Source of the DNA: Afifella pfennigii DSM 17143
GTDB lineage: Bacteria > Pseudomonadota > Alphaproteobacteria > Rhizobiales > Afifellaceae
Length of the DNA stretch: 64,000 nucleotides
Direction of reading: 5' to 3'
NCBI RefSeq assembly: GCF_000688515.1
Contig: NZ_JHZK01000007.1
Span: forward strand, 1 to 64,000
Part shown: piece by piece, positions 49,172 through 62,545 of the stretch
How positions within the stretch are numbered: position 1 is the stretch's first letter
Layout of the letters: each line of letters opens with the position of its first letter
Made by a program: the position numbers and the translations under genes
Notes under the pieces: model-generated
Database searches by the model: none
Seen by the model: the letters and a program-made list of their open reading frames with translations, nothing else
Told to the model about the DNA's origin: nothing

Positions 49172-50113
49172 CTAGCGATTCGGCAGGTGCTGCGCGAGCG
49201 CTTCCAGAACCGCCATGCGCACGGCGACGCCCATCTCCACCTGTTCGCGAATGACGCTCTGCGGACCGTCCGCCACCAGGGGGTCGATCTCCACGCCGCG
49301 GTTCATCGGACCTGGATGCATGACCAGAGCGTCCGGGGCGGCAAGGGCGAGCTTTTCCACGTCGAGCCCGTAATAGCGGAAATACTCGCGGATGGAGGGG
49401 ACATAGGCGGCGCTCATGCGCTCGCGCTGCAGGCGCAGCATCATCACCACATCGACGCCGACGAGGCCCTGGCGCATGTCGTTGAAGATGTCGACGCCGA
49501 AGCGGTCAATCGCCGTCGGCAGCAGCGTGGAGGGGGCGATGAGGCGGATCTGCGCCCCCATCGCCTGAAGCAGGATGATGTTGGAGCGGGCGACGCGCGA
49601 ATGGCGGATATCGCCGCATATGGCGACCTTGAGGCCCTGCAGGCGGCCCTTGTGGCGGCGGATGGTGAGCGCGTCGAGAAGCGCCTGGGTGGGATGCTCG
49701 TGGGCGCCGTCGCCGGCATTGATGACGGAGCATTCGACCTTCTGGGCGAGAAGCTCCACGGCGCCGGCGGAATGGTGGCGCACGACGAGGATATCCGGGC
49801 GCATGGCGTTCAAGGTCATGGCCGTGTCGATGAGCGTCTCGCCCTTCTTCACCGAGGAGACCGCGACGGCCATGTTCATGACGTCGGCGCCGAGGCGCTT
49901 GCCGGCGAGCTCGAAGCTCGACTGGGTCCGGGTGGAGGCCTCGAAGAAGAGATTGATCTGCGTGCGCCCGCGCAGGGTCTGCTTTTTCTTCTCGATCTGG
50001 CGCGAGACCGCGATCTCCTCCTCGGCGAGATCCAACAGCGCGGATATCTCCAACGGAGAAAGGCCTTGGATGCCCAGAAGATGCTGATGCGGGAAGGAAG
50101 GAGCGTCGGCCAT
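49172..50113 (-). CDS. pyrB: Aspartate carbamoyltransferase catalytic chain
   Basis: The protein has 313 residues. It makes carbamoyl aspartate, the second step of pyrimidine synthesis. The carbamoyl phosphate site [19 protein letters not shown], the [12 protein letters not shown] block and [11 protein letters not shown] are complete. It is followed by the dihydroorotase-like gene after seven bases. The ATG at 50113 is chosen from family length; its ribosome binding site is weak. A regulatory PyrI was not seen. Confidence 0.95.
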   Translation of the reverse strand: MADAPSFPHQHLLGIQGLSPLEISALLDLAEEEIAVSRQIEKKKQTLRGRTQINLFFEASTRTQSSFELAGKRLGADVMNMAVAVSSVKKGETLIDTAMTLNAMRPDILVVRHHSAGAVELLAQKVECSVINAGDGAHEHPTQALLDALTIRRHKGRLQGLKVAICGDIRHSRVARSNIILLQAMGAQIRLIAPSTLLPTAIDRFGVDIFNDMRQGLVGVDVVMMLRLQRERMSAAYVPSIREYFRYYGLDVEKLALAAPDALVMHPGPMNRGVEIDPLVADGPQSVIREQVEMGVAVRMAVLEALAQHLPNR

Positions 50114-50281
50114 TAAAGGGTTGGCTATAGGCTCAATCGGCAAGACCGGCAACTCGGCGAAGCCACGGCGCTGCGATTTTCCCCTGGATTGAATCGCCAT
50201 GGGGAGACGGATCGGGCGGCGATGGTGCATGGTGCGCGAAATCCGCCCTATGTTGCCGTCGCTAGAACGAAGACCGAGAAG

Positions 50282-51937
50282 ATGGCCGAGAACCTTAAGC
50301 CTGCCCAAGAACGAACGCATGCGGTGTTCAATCAGACACCAGCGCGCGTCAATGTCGACCTCTTCCATGCCGACCCGCTGCTCGATCTGGAATGCTCCGG
50401 CTTTTCCGACGGCGTGCGCGAGGATCTGGCCCATGTCGGGCGTTTCTGGGGCTCCCAGGAAGCGCGCGAATTCGCTCGCCTGGCCAACGGCGAGGCGCCG
50501 ACGCTGGAGCGCTACGACGCGCAGGGGCGGCGCATCAACGAGGTCAACTTCCACCCAGCCTATCACGCCTTGATGCGGCGCTCCGTCGCCGCCGGGCTGC
50601 ATTGCTCCGTCTGGGAGCGCGGCGGCGAGGAGGAGCCTGTGCGCCACCGGGCGCGCGCGGCGCGCCTTTACATGACGGCGCAGACCGAATGCGGCCATAT
50701 CTGCCCGATGACGATGACCAACGCCTCGCTGGCGAGCCTCCGGCACACGCCGGAGCTGCTCTCCGAATGGGGCCCGAAGCTGCTGTCGCGGACCTACGAC
50801 CGCGCCCTGCGCAAGCCGGGCGACAAGCAGGGCGTGACCATCGGCATGGGCATGACGGAAAAGCAGGGCGGCACGGATGTGCGCCAGAACACCACCCGCG
50901 CCCAGCCGACCAATCAGGGCTATTTCCGTCTGACCGGCCATAAATGGTTCATGTCGGCGCCGATGTCGGATGCCTTCCTGGTGCTCGCCCAGACCGACAA
51001 GGGCCTTTCCTGCTTCCTGATGCCGCGCATCCTGCCGGACGGCACGGAGAACGGCATCCGCCTGGAACGGTTGAAGGACAAGCTCGGCAACCGTTCCAAC
51101 GCTTCCTCGGAGGCGGAGTTCGAGGACGCCCATGCCTGGCTCGTCGGCGAGGATGGGCGAGGGGTCAGGACCATCATCGAGATGGTGACCTATACGCGGC
51201 TCGATTGCGCCACCGCCTCCGCCGGGCTGATGCGCGCCGGCCTGGCGGAGGCGGTGCACCATTGCCGCCACCGCCACGTCATGGGCTCGGCGCTGATCGA
51301 CAAGCCGCTGATGCAGCGGGTGCTGTGCGATCTGACGCTGGATCTTGCCGGCGCCATCGCGCTCACCTTCCGGCTGGCGGAAGCCTTCGACATGCAAGCC
51401 GAGCGTCCGGAGGAGGCGGCCTATGCCAGGCTGATGACGCCGGTTGCCAAATACTGGATCTGCAAGAGCGCGCCGCCCTTTCTGGCGGAGGCGATGGAGT
51501 GCCTCGGCGGCAACGGCTATGTGGAAGAAAGCGTCATGCCGCGACTGGTGCGCGAGGCACCCGTCAACGCCATCTGGGAAGGCTCCGGCAACGTCATGGC
51601 GCTCGACGTTCTGAGGGTCCTGGAGCGGGACGGCGATGCGCTGCCGGCGGTGCTGGAGAGCCTGCGCCAGGAGCTCGGGCCGAACGGGCGGGCCGCGGTG
51701 GAGGTGCTGGCGGCCGCCGCCGACGTGGCGCGCGAGGACGAGGGCAGCGCTCGCATGCTGACGGAGCAGCTCGCCTTGACGGCCGCCGCGGCGGCGCTGA
51801 GGCGCGATCTTCCGCCGGTCTTCGCCGACGCCTTCATCGAATCGCGGCTCGGCCGGCCCTGGCGGGCGACCTACGGCATGCTCGATCGGCGCTTCAACAT
51901 GAAGGCGCTGCTCGACTACGCCTTTCCGGAAGGCTGA
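50282..51937 (+). CDS. AidB-like acyl-CoA dehydrogenase
   Basis: The protein has 551 residues, longer than ordinary acyl-CoA dehydrogenases (about 380). The FAD-binding core is visible ([37 protein letters not shown]). The N-terminal extension with HAVFNQTP and the C-terminal extra domain match E. coli AidB, which binds DNA and is part of the response to alkylation. Whether this copy has the same role or is an acyl-CoA enzyme is not decided by sequence. The ATG at 50282 fits the family N-terminus; it is divergent from pyrB with a 168-bp gap. Confidence 0.82.
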   Translation: MAENLKPAQERTHAVFNQTPARVNVDLFHADPLLDLECSGFSDGVREDLAHVGRFWGSQEAREFARLANGEAPTLERYDAQGRRINEVNFHPAYHALMRRSVAAGLHCSVWERGGEEEPVRHRARAARLYMTAQTECGHICPMTMTNASLASLRHTPELLSEWGPKLLSRTYDRALRKPGDKQGVTIGMGMTEKQGGTDVRQNTTRAQPTNQGYFRLTGHKWFMSAPMSDAFLVLAQTDKGLSCFLMPRILPDGTENGIRLERLKDKLGNRSNASSEAEFEDAHAWLVGEDGRGVRTIIEMVTYTRLDCATASAGLMRAGLAEAVHHCRHRHVMGSALIDKPLMQRVLCDLTLDLAGAIALTFRLAEAFDMQAERPEEAAYARLMTPVAKYWICKSAPPFLAEAMECLGGNGYVEESVMPRLVREAPVNAIWEGSGNVMALDVLRVLERDGDALPAVLESLRQELGPNGRAAVEVLAAAADVAREDEGSARMLTEQLALTAAAAALRRDLPPVFADAFIESRLGRPWRATYGMLDRRFNMKALLDYAFPEG

Positions 51938-51940
51938 ACG

Positions 51941-51987
51941 GCCCGGCGCAGGCATGACGACAAGCCCGGCGCAGGCATGACGACAAG
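51941..51987 (+). repeat. Tandem 23-bp repeat after the aidB-like gene
   Basis: A unit GCCCGGCGCAGGCATGACGA plus three bases occurs at 51941-51963 and again at 51964-51986. It shares CATGACGACAA with the direct repeats at 334-388. It starts four bases after the stop codon of the upstream gene. Confidence 0.7.
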
Positions 51988-52015
51988 CAATGCTGAGGCG
52001 CAGTCTGTCGTGATG

Positions 52016-52032
52016 CCAAGGCGTGGCCTTGG
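52016..52032. repeat. CCAAGGC/GCCTTGG hairpin
   Basis: A perfect seven-base inverted repeat with a three-base loop, following the tandem repeat as a similar stem does near 389-401. It probably belongs to the same dispersed intergenic repeat type. Confidence 0.5.
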
Positions 52033-52091
52033 TATCCATTCCGCGCCGCCATCGGCATGTCGAAGGTGTTTTTTGCGTGTCCGGCTGATAC

Positions 52092-52115
52092 CCTGACATT
52101 CGATGCCGTGTCAGG
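52092..52115. terminator. CCTGACA/TGTCAGG stem between convergent genes
   Basis: A perfect seven-base stem with a ten-base loop lies 26 bp before the leftward ruvX stop in the 203-bp gap between convergent genes. There is no T-run, so termination is only possible. Confidence 0.3.
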
Positions 52116-52140
52116 CCCATCGCGGTAACGGCGCCTGTGC

Positions 52141-52638
52141 TTATCCGGCGGCCTTGCGCCTCAGCGTCGCCAGCCGGTCGAGCGCGCCCTGCAGGATATA
52201 GGCGGCGGCGGCCGCGTCGATGCGCTCGGCGCGCTTGGCCCGGGAAAGGTCAGCTTCCACCATCGCCCGCTCCACCGCCATGGTCGACAGCCGCTCGTCC
52301 CAAAAGGTCATCGGCAGAGCGGTGAGGCCGCGCAGGTTGCGCGCGAAGGCCCGGCTTGCCTGGGCGCGCGGGCCCTCGCTGCCATCCATGTTGACGGGAA
52401 GGCCGAGCACGAGGCCGCCCACCTTCTCGCGACCGCAAAGGTCAAGGAGCGCGGCGGCGTCCTTGCCGAATTTGACGCGGCGGATGGTCGTCACCGGGCT
52501 CGCCACGCGCTGGCCGGGATCGGACAGGGCAAGGCCGATGGTCTTGGTGCCGAGGTCGAGGCCGGCAAGGCGCGCACCGGGCGGCGCGGCTTCGGCGAAG
52601 GCTTCAATCGGCAGGTCTGGCGGGAGTGCGGGCGGCAT
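52141..52638 (-). CDS. ruvX: Putative pre-16S rRNA nuclease (RuvX/YqgF)
   Basis: The protein has 165 residues with the RNase H-like fold: [17 protein letters not shown] (catalytic Asp), [18 protein letters not shown] and [15 protein letters not shown]. YqgF matures the 5' end of 16S rRNA, with a proposed role in recombination. The ATG at 52638 is used, with about 20 residues before the fold. It is divergent from parC, 64 bp away. Confidence 0.92.
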   Translation of the reverse strand: MPPALPPDLPIEAFAEAAPPGARLAGLDLGTKTIGLALSDPGQRVASPVTTIRRVKFGKDAAALLDLCGREKVGGLVLGLPVNMDGSEGPRAQASRAFARNLRGLTALPMTFWDERLSTMAVERAMVEADLSRAKRAERIDAAAAAYILQGALDRLATLRRKAAG

Positions 52639-52702
52639 GGCGTCGACGTAGCATGAGACCGCGCGATTGTCGCGGAGCGCGCAATCGGCCAAATAGAGGG
52701 CC

Positions 52703-54964
52703 ATGGGCAGCCAAGTGATTCCACCGCCGGGAAGCGGCGAGGAGAACATCCTTCCGGTCAATCTCAGAGAGGCGTTGGAAGAGCGCTATCTCGCCTATGC
52801 GCTGTCGACGATCATGAACCGGGCGCTGCCGGATGTGCGCGACGGGCTGAAGCCGGTGCACCGGCGCATCCTGCACGCCATGCGGCTGATGCGGCTCCTG
52901 CCTGGCTCAGGCTTCAAGAAGTCGGCCAAGGTGGTCGGCGAGGTGATGGGCAATTTCCACCCGCATGGCGACCAGGCGATCTATGACGCCATGGTGCGCC
53001 TCGCCCAAGCCTTTGCCGTGCGCTATCCGCTGGTCGACGGGCAGGGCAATTTCGGCAATGTCGACGGCGATAACGCCGCCGCGATGCGCTACACGGAGGC
53101 GCGGCTGACGGAGGTCGCCAACCTCCTGCTGGAAGGCATCGACGAGGACGCGGTCGACTTCCGGGCGACCTATGACGGGGAGGACGAGGAGCCGGTCGTG
53201 CTGCCGGGCGCCTTCCCCAATCTCCTCGCCAATGGCGCCGCCGGCATCGCTGTTGGCATGGCCACCAACATTCCGCCGCATAACGCCGCCGAACTCTGCG
53301 ATGCGGCGCTGCATCTCATCAAGCATCCGAACGCCACGGCCGAAAAGCTGCTGGAACTGGTGCCCGGACCCGATTTTCCCACCGGCGGCATCATCGTCTC
53401 GCCCGCCTCCGATCGGCTGGAGGCCTATGCGAGCGGGCGCGGGACGATGCGGGTGCGCGCCCGATGGGAGAAGGAGGAGGGGGCGCGCGGCTCTTGGGCC
53501 GCCATCGTCACCGAAATCCCCTATCAGGTGGCGAAGGGGCGCTTGATCGAGCAGATCGCCGGCCTCATCGAGGCGCGCAAACTGCCGCTGGTCGGCGACA
53601 TCCGCGACGAGAGCGCGGAGGATGTCCGCATCGTCATCGAGCCGAAGAGCCGAACGGTCGATCCGGATCTGATGATGGAATCGCTGTTCAAGCGCGCCGA
53701 TATGGAAGTGCGCTTCTCGCTCAACATGAACGTCATCTCCGAAGGCCGGGTGCCGAAGGTGATGGCGCTGCGCGACATCCTCGCCGAATGGCTGGCGCAT
53801 CGCAAAGAGGTGCTCCTTCGCCGCACGCGGCACCGGCTCGGCAAGATCGCCCATCGGCTGGAGATCCTCGACGGCTACCTCATCGCCTATCTCAACCTCG
53901 ACGAGGTGATCCGCATCATCCGCGAGAGCGACGAGCCCAAGCCGGAGCTGATCAAGGCCTTCCAGCTTACCGACGTGCAGGCCGAGGCGATCCTCAATAT
54001 GCGCCTGAGGGCCTTGCGCAAGCTGGAAGAGATGGAGATCCGCAAGGAGCACGAGGCGCTGACGAAGGAGCAGGCGGATCTCACCGACCTGGTGGCATCG
54101 GAAGAGCGGCAGTGGAAATGCGTCGCCTTCGAGATTTCAAAGGTGAGGAAGAGCTTCGGCCCCGATACGGAGCTGGGGCGGCGGCGCACCTCCTTCGCAG
54201 AGGCGCCGGAGATCGACGTGGATGAGATCCAGCAGGCGATGATCGAGCGCGAGCCGGTCACCGTCATCCTCTCCGAGAAGGGCTGGCTGCGCACCATGCG
54301 CGGGCATTTGACGGACTTCGCCGCGCTTGCCTTCAAGGAGGGCGACCGGCTGAAGATCGCCTTCCCGGCCTATACGACGGACAAGATCGTGCTTTTCTCC
54401 ACCGCCGGAAAGGCCTTCACGCTGGAGGCGGCGAAGCTGCCCGGCGGACGCGGCCATGGCGAGCCGGTGCGCCTCATGGTGGAGATGGACAACGACCAGG
54501 ACATCGTGACCGCCTTCGTCCACGACCCGGCGGCAAAGCGCCTCGTCGCCTCGGCGGCCGGCAACGGCTTCGTCGTGGCGGAGAGCGATATGGTCGCCAA
54601 TACCCGGAAGGGCCGGCAGGTGCTCAACGTCTCCGGGGCGGACGAGGCGAAGATCTGCGTTGTCGCGAAGGGCGACCACGTGGCCGTCATCGGCCAGAAC
54701 CGCAAGCTCCTCGTCTTCCCGGCGAGGCAATTGCCGGAGATGTCGCGCGGCAAGGGCGTGCGTCTGCAGCGCTACAAGGACGGAGAGATCTCCGATGTGC
54801 GCTTCTTTGACGGCGAGGAGGGGCTCATCTTCGAGGATTCGGCCGGGCGCAGCCACAGCCGCTCTTTCGGCGACCTTTCCGAATGGCTCGGCGAACGGGC
54901 ACAGGCCGGGCGCATGGCGCCGCAGGGCTTTCCCAAATCGAACCGCTTCTCGCCGGCGACGTAA
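52703..54964 (+). CDS. parC: DNA topoisomerase IV subunit A
   Basis: The protein has 753 residues. It decatenates replicated chromosomes with ParE. The catalytic Tyr130 is in MRYTEAR and the quinolone region reads [14 protein letters not shown]. Unlike GyrA in this window it lacks the QRRGGKG box, so it cannot wrap DNA, and it has a shorter beta-pinwheel domain. Starting at the ATG at 52703. Confidence 0.96.
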   Translation: MGSQVIPPPGSGEENILPVNLREALEERYLAYALSTIMNRALPDVRDGLKPVHRRILHAMRLMRLLPGSGFKKSAKVVGEVMGNFHPHGDQAIYDAMVRLAQAFAVRYPLVDGQGNFGNVDGDNAAAMRYTEARLTEVANLLLEGIDEDAVDFRATYDGEDEEPVVLPGAFPNLLANGAAGIAVGMATNIPPHNAAELCDAALHLIKHPNATAEKLLELVPGPDFPTGGIIVSPASDRLEAYASGRGTMRVRARWEKEEGARGSWAAIVTEIPYQVAKGRLIEQIAGLIEARKLPLVGDIRDESAEDVRIVIEPKSRTVDPDLMMESLFKRADMEVRFSLNMNVISEGRVPKVMALRDILAEWLAHRKEVLLRRTRHRLGKIAHRLEILDGYLIAYLNLDEVIRIIRESDEPKPELIKAFQLTDVQAEAILNMRLRALRKLEEMEIRKEHEALTKEQADLTDLVASEERQWKCVAFEISKVRKSFGPDTELGRRRTSFAEAPEIDVDEIQQAMIEREPVTVILSEKGWLRTMRGHLTDFAALAFKEGDRLKIAFPAYTTDKIVLFSTAGKAFTLEAAKLPGGRGHGEPVRLMVEMDNDQDIVTAFVHDPAAKRLVASAAGNGFVVAESDMVANTRKGRQVLNVSGADEAKICVVAKGDHVAVIGQNRKLLVFPARQLPEMSRGKGVRLQRYKDGEISDVRFFDGEEGLIFEDSAGRSHSRSFGDLSEWLGERAQAGRMAPQGFPKSNRFSPAT

Positions 54965-54980
54965 AGCCGAGGAGCGGGGG

Positions 54981-55946
54981 CTAGGAACTAGGAGCGATCT
55001 CCACGATCACCGGGTAGTGGTCGGAGCCGAGATTGGGGCCGCGGCGGATGTCGGCCGCCGCAAGTCCCGTGCCGAGATAGACGTGATCGAGCGGCATCAC
55101 CGGGCCGAAGGCGGGCAGCGTGAAGCGGCCGCGAAAGGTCGCATTCGTGGAAGGCCAGGTGGGAAGGGCGCGGGTCACGCGGGTGAGCGGCGTCGCCGCA
55201 TCGAAGCGGCGCAGCGCGTAGGACCAGGGCGTGGAGTTGAAGTCGCCGGCCAGGATGGTGTTGGGTTCCGCATCGGCAAGACGCGTCTTCAGGTTGGCGA
55301 ACTCCGCTTCCTGCTCGTCGGCGGGAAACGGCCAGTGCAAATGCGTCGCCCACAAGGTGACGGGCATGCCGTCCTTGACGATTTGCAGGCGTGCCAGGGC
55401 CGGAAAGCGCGGCTCCGGCGGATCGTCCGGCCCGGGCCGCCACACCTTGGCGGAGCGGAAGGGCAGGCGGCTCAGGACCGAGATATCGCAGCTCCTGGCC
55501 TCAAAGCAGTCGAAGCGGTAGGGCATCAGCTCCTCGACCCGGTCAAGGGTCGCAACGACATTGGGCCAGGCCTCGACAAGGACGAGAACATCGGGCCGCT
55601 CGCGCTCCACGAAGCTTACAAGCGCCTGCGGATCGGTGCGGGTGTCGAGCATGTTCAAGGTGACCAGCTTCAGCCGGGCATTGCTGGCGAGTGCCCGCTC
55701 CACGCCGATCTTGGGGGCAAGCTCGGTGGCCAGGAAGTAGAACTGGGCAGCCGCCAAGAACAGCGCGGCAAGCATGGCCGCGCGCGCCCGCAAGAACGCG
55801 GCGAAAGCCGCCAGCGCCAGGAAAGCGGCGAAGATGAAGGGCCGGAAATGGTTGATGGCGTCGAGATTGGGCGAGAGCGCACCAGCGAAGCTCAGAGCCG
55901 ACAGGAAGAGCGCGGCGAACAGACCAAATCGTAGAACAAGCTTCAA
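54981..55946 (-). CDS. Endonuclease/exonuclease/phosphatase-family protein, membrane-anchored
   Basis: The protein has 321 residues. Two or three hydrophobic helices in the first 75 residues ([51 protein letters not shown]) anchor a domain with the EEP motifs [27 protein letters not shown] and [11 protein letters not shown], supplying the metal Glu/Asp and catalytic His. Such proteins are often envelope phosphodiesterases. The TTG start at 55946 overlaps the bpt stop, suggesting coupling. Confidence 0.85.
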   Translation of the reverse strand: MKLVLRFGLFAALFLSALSFAGALSPNLDAINHFRPFIFAAFLALAAFAAFLRARAAMLAALFLAAAQFYFLATELAPKIGVERALASNARLKLVTLNMLDTRTDPQALVSFVERERPDVLVLVEAWPNVVATLDRVEELMPYRFDCFEARSCDISVLSRLPFRSAKVWRPGPDDPPEPRFPALARLQIVKDGMPVTLWATHLHWPFPADEQEAEFANLKTRLADAEPNTILAGDFNSTPWSYALRRFDAATPLTRVTRALPTWPSTNATFRGRFTLPAFGPVMPLDHVYLGTGLAAADIRRGPNLGSDHYPVIVEIAPSS

Positions 55947-56689
55947 GCAAAGCGCTCCCAGCCCCGCAGGGTCAAACGCTCCTGCGGGCGAAAGCGCGAC
56001 TTATAGGCCATCTTCTTCGATCCCTCGACCCAGTAGCCGAGATAGACATAAGGCTTTCCCAACCGCTTGGCGCGCTCGATGTGGTCGAGAATGATATAGG
56101 TGCCGAGCGAGCGGTCCTTCTCCCTTGGGTCGAAGAAGGAATAGACCATCGACAGGCCGTCGGAGAGGATGTCGGTGAGAGCACAGGCGACGAGCTCGCC
56201 GTCGCCGCGCACGCCGGTCGCCGAATCGGGCGTGCGGCGACGATATTCCACCAGCCGCGTATCGGCGTGGCTGTCCTCCACCATCAGCGCATAGTCGAGC
56301 ACCGTCATCTGCAGCATGCCGCCGCCGGAATGGCGCTCCTCCAGATAGCGATAGAACAGGGAGTACTGATCGCTGGTGGCCCGGTTCTCGCACCATTGGG
56401 TGACCAGATCGCGGTTGCGCTCGGCGATGCGGCGCATGGAGCGGGTGCGCACGAAAAGATCGGCGCAGACCCGCACCGAAACGCAGGCCGCGCAGCGGTC
56501 GCAGGCCGGCCGATAGGCGATGGTCTGGCTGCGACGGAAGCCGCCCTGGCTCAAGATATCGTTCAGTGCCGGCGCGTGCGGTCCGGCCATCTGGGTGAAG
56601 ACCTTGCGCTCCTGGCGGTCCGGCAGATAGGGGCACGGGCTCGGCGCCGTCAGATAGAATTGCTGGGCTTCGGCAATCGGCCGCGTCAT
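55943..56689 (-). CDS. bpt: Aspartate/glutamate leucyltransferase (arginyltransferase-like)
   Basis: The protein has 248 residues. It transfers leucine from tRNA to N-terminal Asp or Glu and marks proteins for ClpS-ClpAP degradation in the N-end rule. The N-terminal cysteine motifs [13 protein letters not shown] and [12 protein letters not shown] and the C-terminal [22 protein letters not shown] are complete, as in ATE/Bpt proteins. Confidence 0.93.
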   Translation of the reverse strand: MTRPIAEAQQFYLTAPSPCPYLPDRQERKVFTQMAGPHAPALNDILSQGGFRRSQTIAYRPACDRCAACVSVRVCADLFVRTRSMRRIAERNRDLVTQWCENRATSDQYSLFYRYLEERHSGGGMLQMTVLDYALMVEDSHADTRLVEYRRRTPDSATGVRGDGELVACALTDILSDGLSMVYSFFDPREKDRSLGTYIILDHIERAKRLGKPYVYLGYWVEGSKKMAYKSRFRPQERLTLRGWERFA

Positions 56690-56714
56690 CGCGATAGTCT
56701 CTTATGAACCGGCT

Positions 56715-58511
56715 TCAAAAATCATAATACCATGGCGCAAACAGCGAAAACACAAGCCAGGCAATCACGGTGAGCGGTGCGCCGGTGATGAGAAAATCGC
56801 GGAAGCGGTAGCCGCCGGGACCCATGACGAGAAGATTGGTCTGGTAGCCGACGGGCGTGGCGAACGAGGCGTTGGCGGCGAAAATCACGGCCATGACGAA
56901 GGGCAGGACCGGCGCGCCGGCCGTCACCGCGGCGGAGACGGCGATCGGCGTGAAGAGAACGGCCGTGGCGTTGTTGGAAAGAAGATTGGTGAGCACCGCC
57001 ACCAGCGCAAAAAGCGCCGAAAGCAGGATATGCGGGCCGCCGGCCTCCGTCACGCGCACCAGCTCGCCGGCGAGGAAATGCGCGCCGCCTGTTCGTTCCA
57101 TGGCCGTGGCGAGGGCGATGGAGGCGCCGATCAGCATGAAGATGCGTGCATCGAAGGCGCGGCGCGCCTGACGCACGTTGAGGCAGCCGGAGACGAGCAT
57201 GAGAAGCGCCGCGATGAGTGCGGCGATGGCGATGGAGACGAGCCCCGTCGCGGCGACCACAACGAGGCCGGCGAAGATGAGGATGGCGCGGGTGGCGTCG
57301 CGCCGGGCCGGCAGCGGCGCGAAGGATTTTTCCAGGATGAGGATGTCGCGGTTGCCGCGCTGGCGGTCGAAGGCGGCGTCGCTGCCGGAAAGAAGCAAGA
57401 CGTCGCCGGCCTCCAGGCGGATATCGGAGAAGGCCTGACGCGTCATGCGTCCCCGCCGTTCCACCGCGGCGACGCGCAGGCCGGTGCTCTGCTCGATGCC
57501 CGTCTCTTCCGGAGAGCGCCCGATGATGCGCGCTCCCGGCGCCACGATGGCCTCCGCCACCGAGAGTGTGCCGGAAGCCTCGCCGCTCTTCTCCATCCGC
57601 GGCCCGCCGACGATGCCGAGACGGGCGAGATCCTCGCGGATGCCGCTGACGACGACCAGATCGCCCTGTTTCAGCGTCACGTCCTCGAAGGGCGGCAGGT
57701 GCACCGTGTCGCCGCGCTTGACGAAGCGCACGGTGACGTCGCGCAGGCCCGGAAAAAGACCGGCGACCGATTGCGTGCCGACGAGCGGATGCTCTTCGGG
57801 CAGAACCAGTTCGGCGATGAATTGCTTGCGGCTCAGCGCCTTCTCGGTCGCCGTCGGGGCGGCGGCGAAGAAGCGGGGAACGATGAAAAGAATATAGGGG
57901 ATGGCGAAGAGGGCAATGACGAGGCCGGGCACCGTGAGGTCGAAGAGACCGAGGCGGATATCGGCCGCGTTGCGCGCCACCTCGGCCACCAGAAGGTTGG
58001 TGGAGGAGCCGATGAGCGTGGTGGAGCCGCCGACGATGGTGGCGAAGTTGAGCGCCATCAGAAAGCGCGCCGGAGAGGTGCGCCGCTCACGGGCGAGCGA
58101 GATGAGCACCGGTATCATCATCACGACGACCGGCGTGTTGTTGAGAAAGGCCGACAGGACGGCGGCGAAGAGGATGAGGAGCGCCACGACGGCCCAGGGC
58201 TTCAACGCCGTGGTGCGGGCAAGACGCCGGCTCGGCCTGTCCAGGGCGCCGGTCTGGAAGAGCCCCTGGCCGACGATGATGAGGCTGAGGACGGCGACAA
58301 GCGCCGGATTGGCGAAGCCGGCGAGAAGGTCGGCGAAGCCGAGCGGGCTGGCGAGCCCGAGAAGGTCGGGAGCGACGACAAAGACGAGGGTCAGCGCCAC
58401 GAGGGCGGCGAGCGCCACGGTCTCCACGGCCAGCCGCTCCAGCGAGAAGCCGACGACGGTAAGGGCGATCACCGCGAAGGTGAGCCACATCTGCGCATCA
58501 AGAAAGCTCAT
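56715..58511 (-). CDS. SLC13/DASS-family permease with two TrkA-C (RCK_C) domains
   Basis: The protein has 598 residues and about 12 membrane helices in two halves, with the paired SNT-like motifs of the family (GSSTNLLVAEVA, SNNATAVLFTP). A central cytoplasmic insertion of about 200 residues holds two TrkA-C domains (DVTVRFVKRGDTVHL, GLRVAAVERRGRM), which bind ligands in related transporters. Candidate substrates are dicarboxylates, sulfate or other anions; not decided. Confidence 0.86.
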   Translation of the reverse strand: MSFLDAQMWLTFAVIALTVVGFSLERLAVETVALAALVALTLVFVVAPDLLGLASPLGFADLLAGFANPALVAVLSLIIVGQGLFQTGALDRPSRRLARTTALKPWAVVALLILFAAVLSAFLNNTPVVVMMIPVLISLARERRTSPARFLMALNFATIVGGSTTLIGSSTNLLVAEVARNAADIRLGLFDLTVPGLVIALFAIPYILFIVPRFFAAAPTATEKALSRKQFIAELVLPEEHPLVGTQSVAGLFPGLRDVTVRFVKRGDTVHLPPFEDVTLKQGDLVVVSGIREDLARLGIVGGPRMEKSGEASGTLSVAEAIVAPGARIIGRSPEETGIEQSTGLRVAAVERRGRMTRQAFSDIRLEAGDVLLLSGSDAAFDRQRGNRDILILEKSFAPLPARRDATRAILIFAGLVVVAATGLVSIAIAALIAALLMLVSGCLNVRQARRAFDARIFMLIGASIALATAMERTGGAHFLAGELVRVTEAGGPHILLSALFALVAVLTNLLSNNATAVLFTPIAVSAAVTAGAPVLPFVMAVIFAANASFATPVGYQTNLLVMGPGGYRFRDFLITGAPLTVIAWLVFSLFAPWYYDF

Positions 58512-58604
58512 GCCGCACCCCCTTCCAGATTATGCGGGGGCCGGGCGGCTCACAATGCGCGGCGGGCGCGAGCGCGCCGGGCTGTGGAGAGGGCGTGCCA
58601 GCGT

Positions 58605-59090
58605 TCAGAGATCGGCGCGGATGACGGTCGTGCCGATCGCCATGTCGTGCAGCATGCGCTTTCTCGCCGAGAACAGCGAGACGAGCAGGATGAAAGGCGT
58701 CAAAATGGTGACGGAGAACCAGTAGAGCGCGGCATGGACGGCCGCTAAGAGGCTGTACATGCGCCCGCCGTCATAGGTGCGCATCTCAAGTCCCATCATG
58801 CGCATGCCGACGGTCGCCGAGTTGGCGCCGCCCAGCGTGAACATGTTGTAGAGAATCGGCACGACCGGCCAGATCAAGGCGTAGAGAAGGAAGCCGAGGC
58901 CGAGCGTGAAAAGGCCAAGCACGGTGATGACGAAAAACGCGACCACCATCAGCACGAACATGATGACGGCGTCGAAGAGGAAAGCCAGTATGCGGCGCGT
59001 GCGCACATTGTCGTAAAGCTCGGGATGCAGCGCCGGATCGAGGCGCGGCGGGCCGCCGGCGTCGATAAGGTCGTTGGTCGTCGCGCTCAT
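58605..59090 (-). CDS. RDD-family membrane protein
   Basis: The protein has 161 residues with three to four transmembrane helices. The family's Arg and Asp signs are seen in VRTRRILAFLFDAVIMFVLM and SATVGMRMMGLEMR. RDD proteins include sodium-proton antiporters and proteins of unknown role. The ATG at 59090 is chosen although a TTG frame runs back to 59156, because that extension would be translated from a 19-bp inverted repeat that abuts the start codon (59091-59139). The ribosome binding site would be inside this hairpin. Confidence 0.75.
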   Translation of the reverse strand: MSATTNDLIDAGGPPRLDPALHPELYDNVRTRRILAFLFDAVIMFVLMVVAFFVITVLGLFTLGLGFLLYALIWPVVPILYNMFTLGGANSATVGMRMMGLEMRTYDGGRMYSLLAAVHAALYWFSVTILTPFILLVSLFSARKRMLHDMAIGTTVIRADL

Positions 59091-59139
59091 GAAGCATGAG
59101 CCTGCCGGCGAAGAAGTGGGGCCGGCAGGCTCATGCTTC
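59091..59139. repeat. Perfect 19-bp inverted repeat between hemB and the RDD gene
   Basis: GAAGCATGAGCCTGCCGGC at 59091-59109 is the exact reverse complement of the sequence at 59121-59139, with an 11-base loop. It begins at the base next to the RDD start codon. On the minus strand no T-run follows, so it is not a classical terminator; in RNA it would hide any ribosome binding site of the RDD gene. Confidence 0.9.
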
Positions 59140-59187
59140 AAGGTTTGCGCTTTCAAGCCGTCGGAGGCGAGCCGGGAGCCTGAGCGC

Positions 59188-61481
<2,294 letters not shown>

Positions 61482-61483
61482 TC

Positions 61484-62545
61484 GTGAGCGAAGCGGAAAT
61501 CTTCTGCGACAAGCGCGGCCGGCTCGGCCTCATCAGCCTCAATCGCGGCACGGTGCTGAACGCGCTCAGCCACGACATGGTGCGCGCCATCGGCAAGGCG
61601 CTTCAGGAATGGGCGCGCGATGACGACATCGCCCATGTGGCCATCCGCTCGCTCGACGAGAAGGCTTTCTCGGCCGGCGGCGACCTTAAGGGCCTGTCGG
61701 AATCGGGACTGAGGGCGAAGGCGGAGAACGCCCCGCCGCCCACCGACTTCTTCTTCGACGAATACCGGCTGAACCACGCCATCAAGACCTTCCCCAAGCC
61801 CTATGTGGCGCTCATCGACGGCATCGTCATGGGCGGCGGCGTCGGGGTGTCGCTGCATGGCAGCCATCGCGTCGCCGGCGAAAAGATCAGCTTCGCCATG
61901 CCGGAGGTCGGCATCGGCTTCTTTCCCGATGTCGGCGGAACCCATCTGTTGCCGCGGCTGCCCGCGTATGCCGGCACCTATCTGGCCCTGACGGGCGCGC
62001 GTATCGGCCGCGAGGACTGCCTGTGGGCGGGACTTGCGACGCATGGCGTGGCCGGCGCGCGGTTCGATGAGGTGGTTCAAGCGCTTGCCTCGGAGACCGA
62101 TACGCAGGCGGTGCTCGACAGCTTCGTGGAGCCGGGTGGCCCGTCGCAGCTTGCCGAGGATGCGCCGCGCATCGAAAAGGCCTTCTGCGCGTCGAGCGTG
62201 GAAGAGATCGTCGCGCGGCTGGAGGCGATGCCGGATTGGCGGCGCGGCCAGAAGGCGCTGGAGGCGATGAGGCATAAATCGCCGACCAGCCTCAAGATCG
62301 CCCTTCGCCAGATGCGGCTCGGCGCCGGGCTCGATTTCGCCGAGGCGATGCGCACCGAATACCGTATCGTGCACCGCGTGCTTGCGGGCCATGACATCTA
62401 CGAGGGCATCCGCGCCCAGATCCTCGACAAGGACCGGGCGCCGAAATGGCGGCCGGGCTCTCTCGCGGAGGTGAGCGAGGCGGATATCGACGCCTATTTT
62501 GCCCCGCTCGGAGATGAACTCGACCTGCCGGAGACGGCGCGATGA
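61484..62545 (+). CDS. 3-hydroxyisobutyryl-CoA hydrolase (enoyl-CoA hydratase family)
   Basis: The protein has 353 residues, longer than simple crotonases. The crotonase oxyanion-hole loops are visible as AFSAGGDLKGLSE and DGIVMGGGVGVSLHG; the catalytic Glu and Asp lie in MPEVGIGFFPDVGGTHLLPRL, the block that marks the hydrolase. It releases CoA from 3-hydroxyisobutyryl-CoA in valine degradation. The GTG start is two bases after the upstream stop. Confidence 0.9.
   Translation: MSEAEIFCDKRGRLGLISLNRGTVLNALSHDMVRAIGKALQEWARDDDIAHVAIRSLDEKAFSAGGDLKGLSESGLRAKAENAPPPTDFFFDEYRLNHAIKTFPKPYVALIDGIVMGGGVGVSLHGSHRVAGEKISFAMPEVGIGFFPDVGGTHLLPRLPAYAGTYLALTGARIGREDCLWAGLATHGVAGARFDEVVQALASETDTQAVLDSFVEPGGPSQLAEDAPRIEKAFCASSVEEIVARLEAMPDWRRGQKALEAMRHKSPTSLKIALRQMRLGAGLDFAEAMRTEYRIVHRVLAGHDIYEGIRAQILDKDRAPKWRPGSLAEVSEADIDAYFAPLGDELDLPETAR

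Noticed and set aside
59091-59139. Transcription terminator of hemB
   Set aside because: The stem is perfect but no T-run follows on the hemB strand, and it lies directly on the next start codon.
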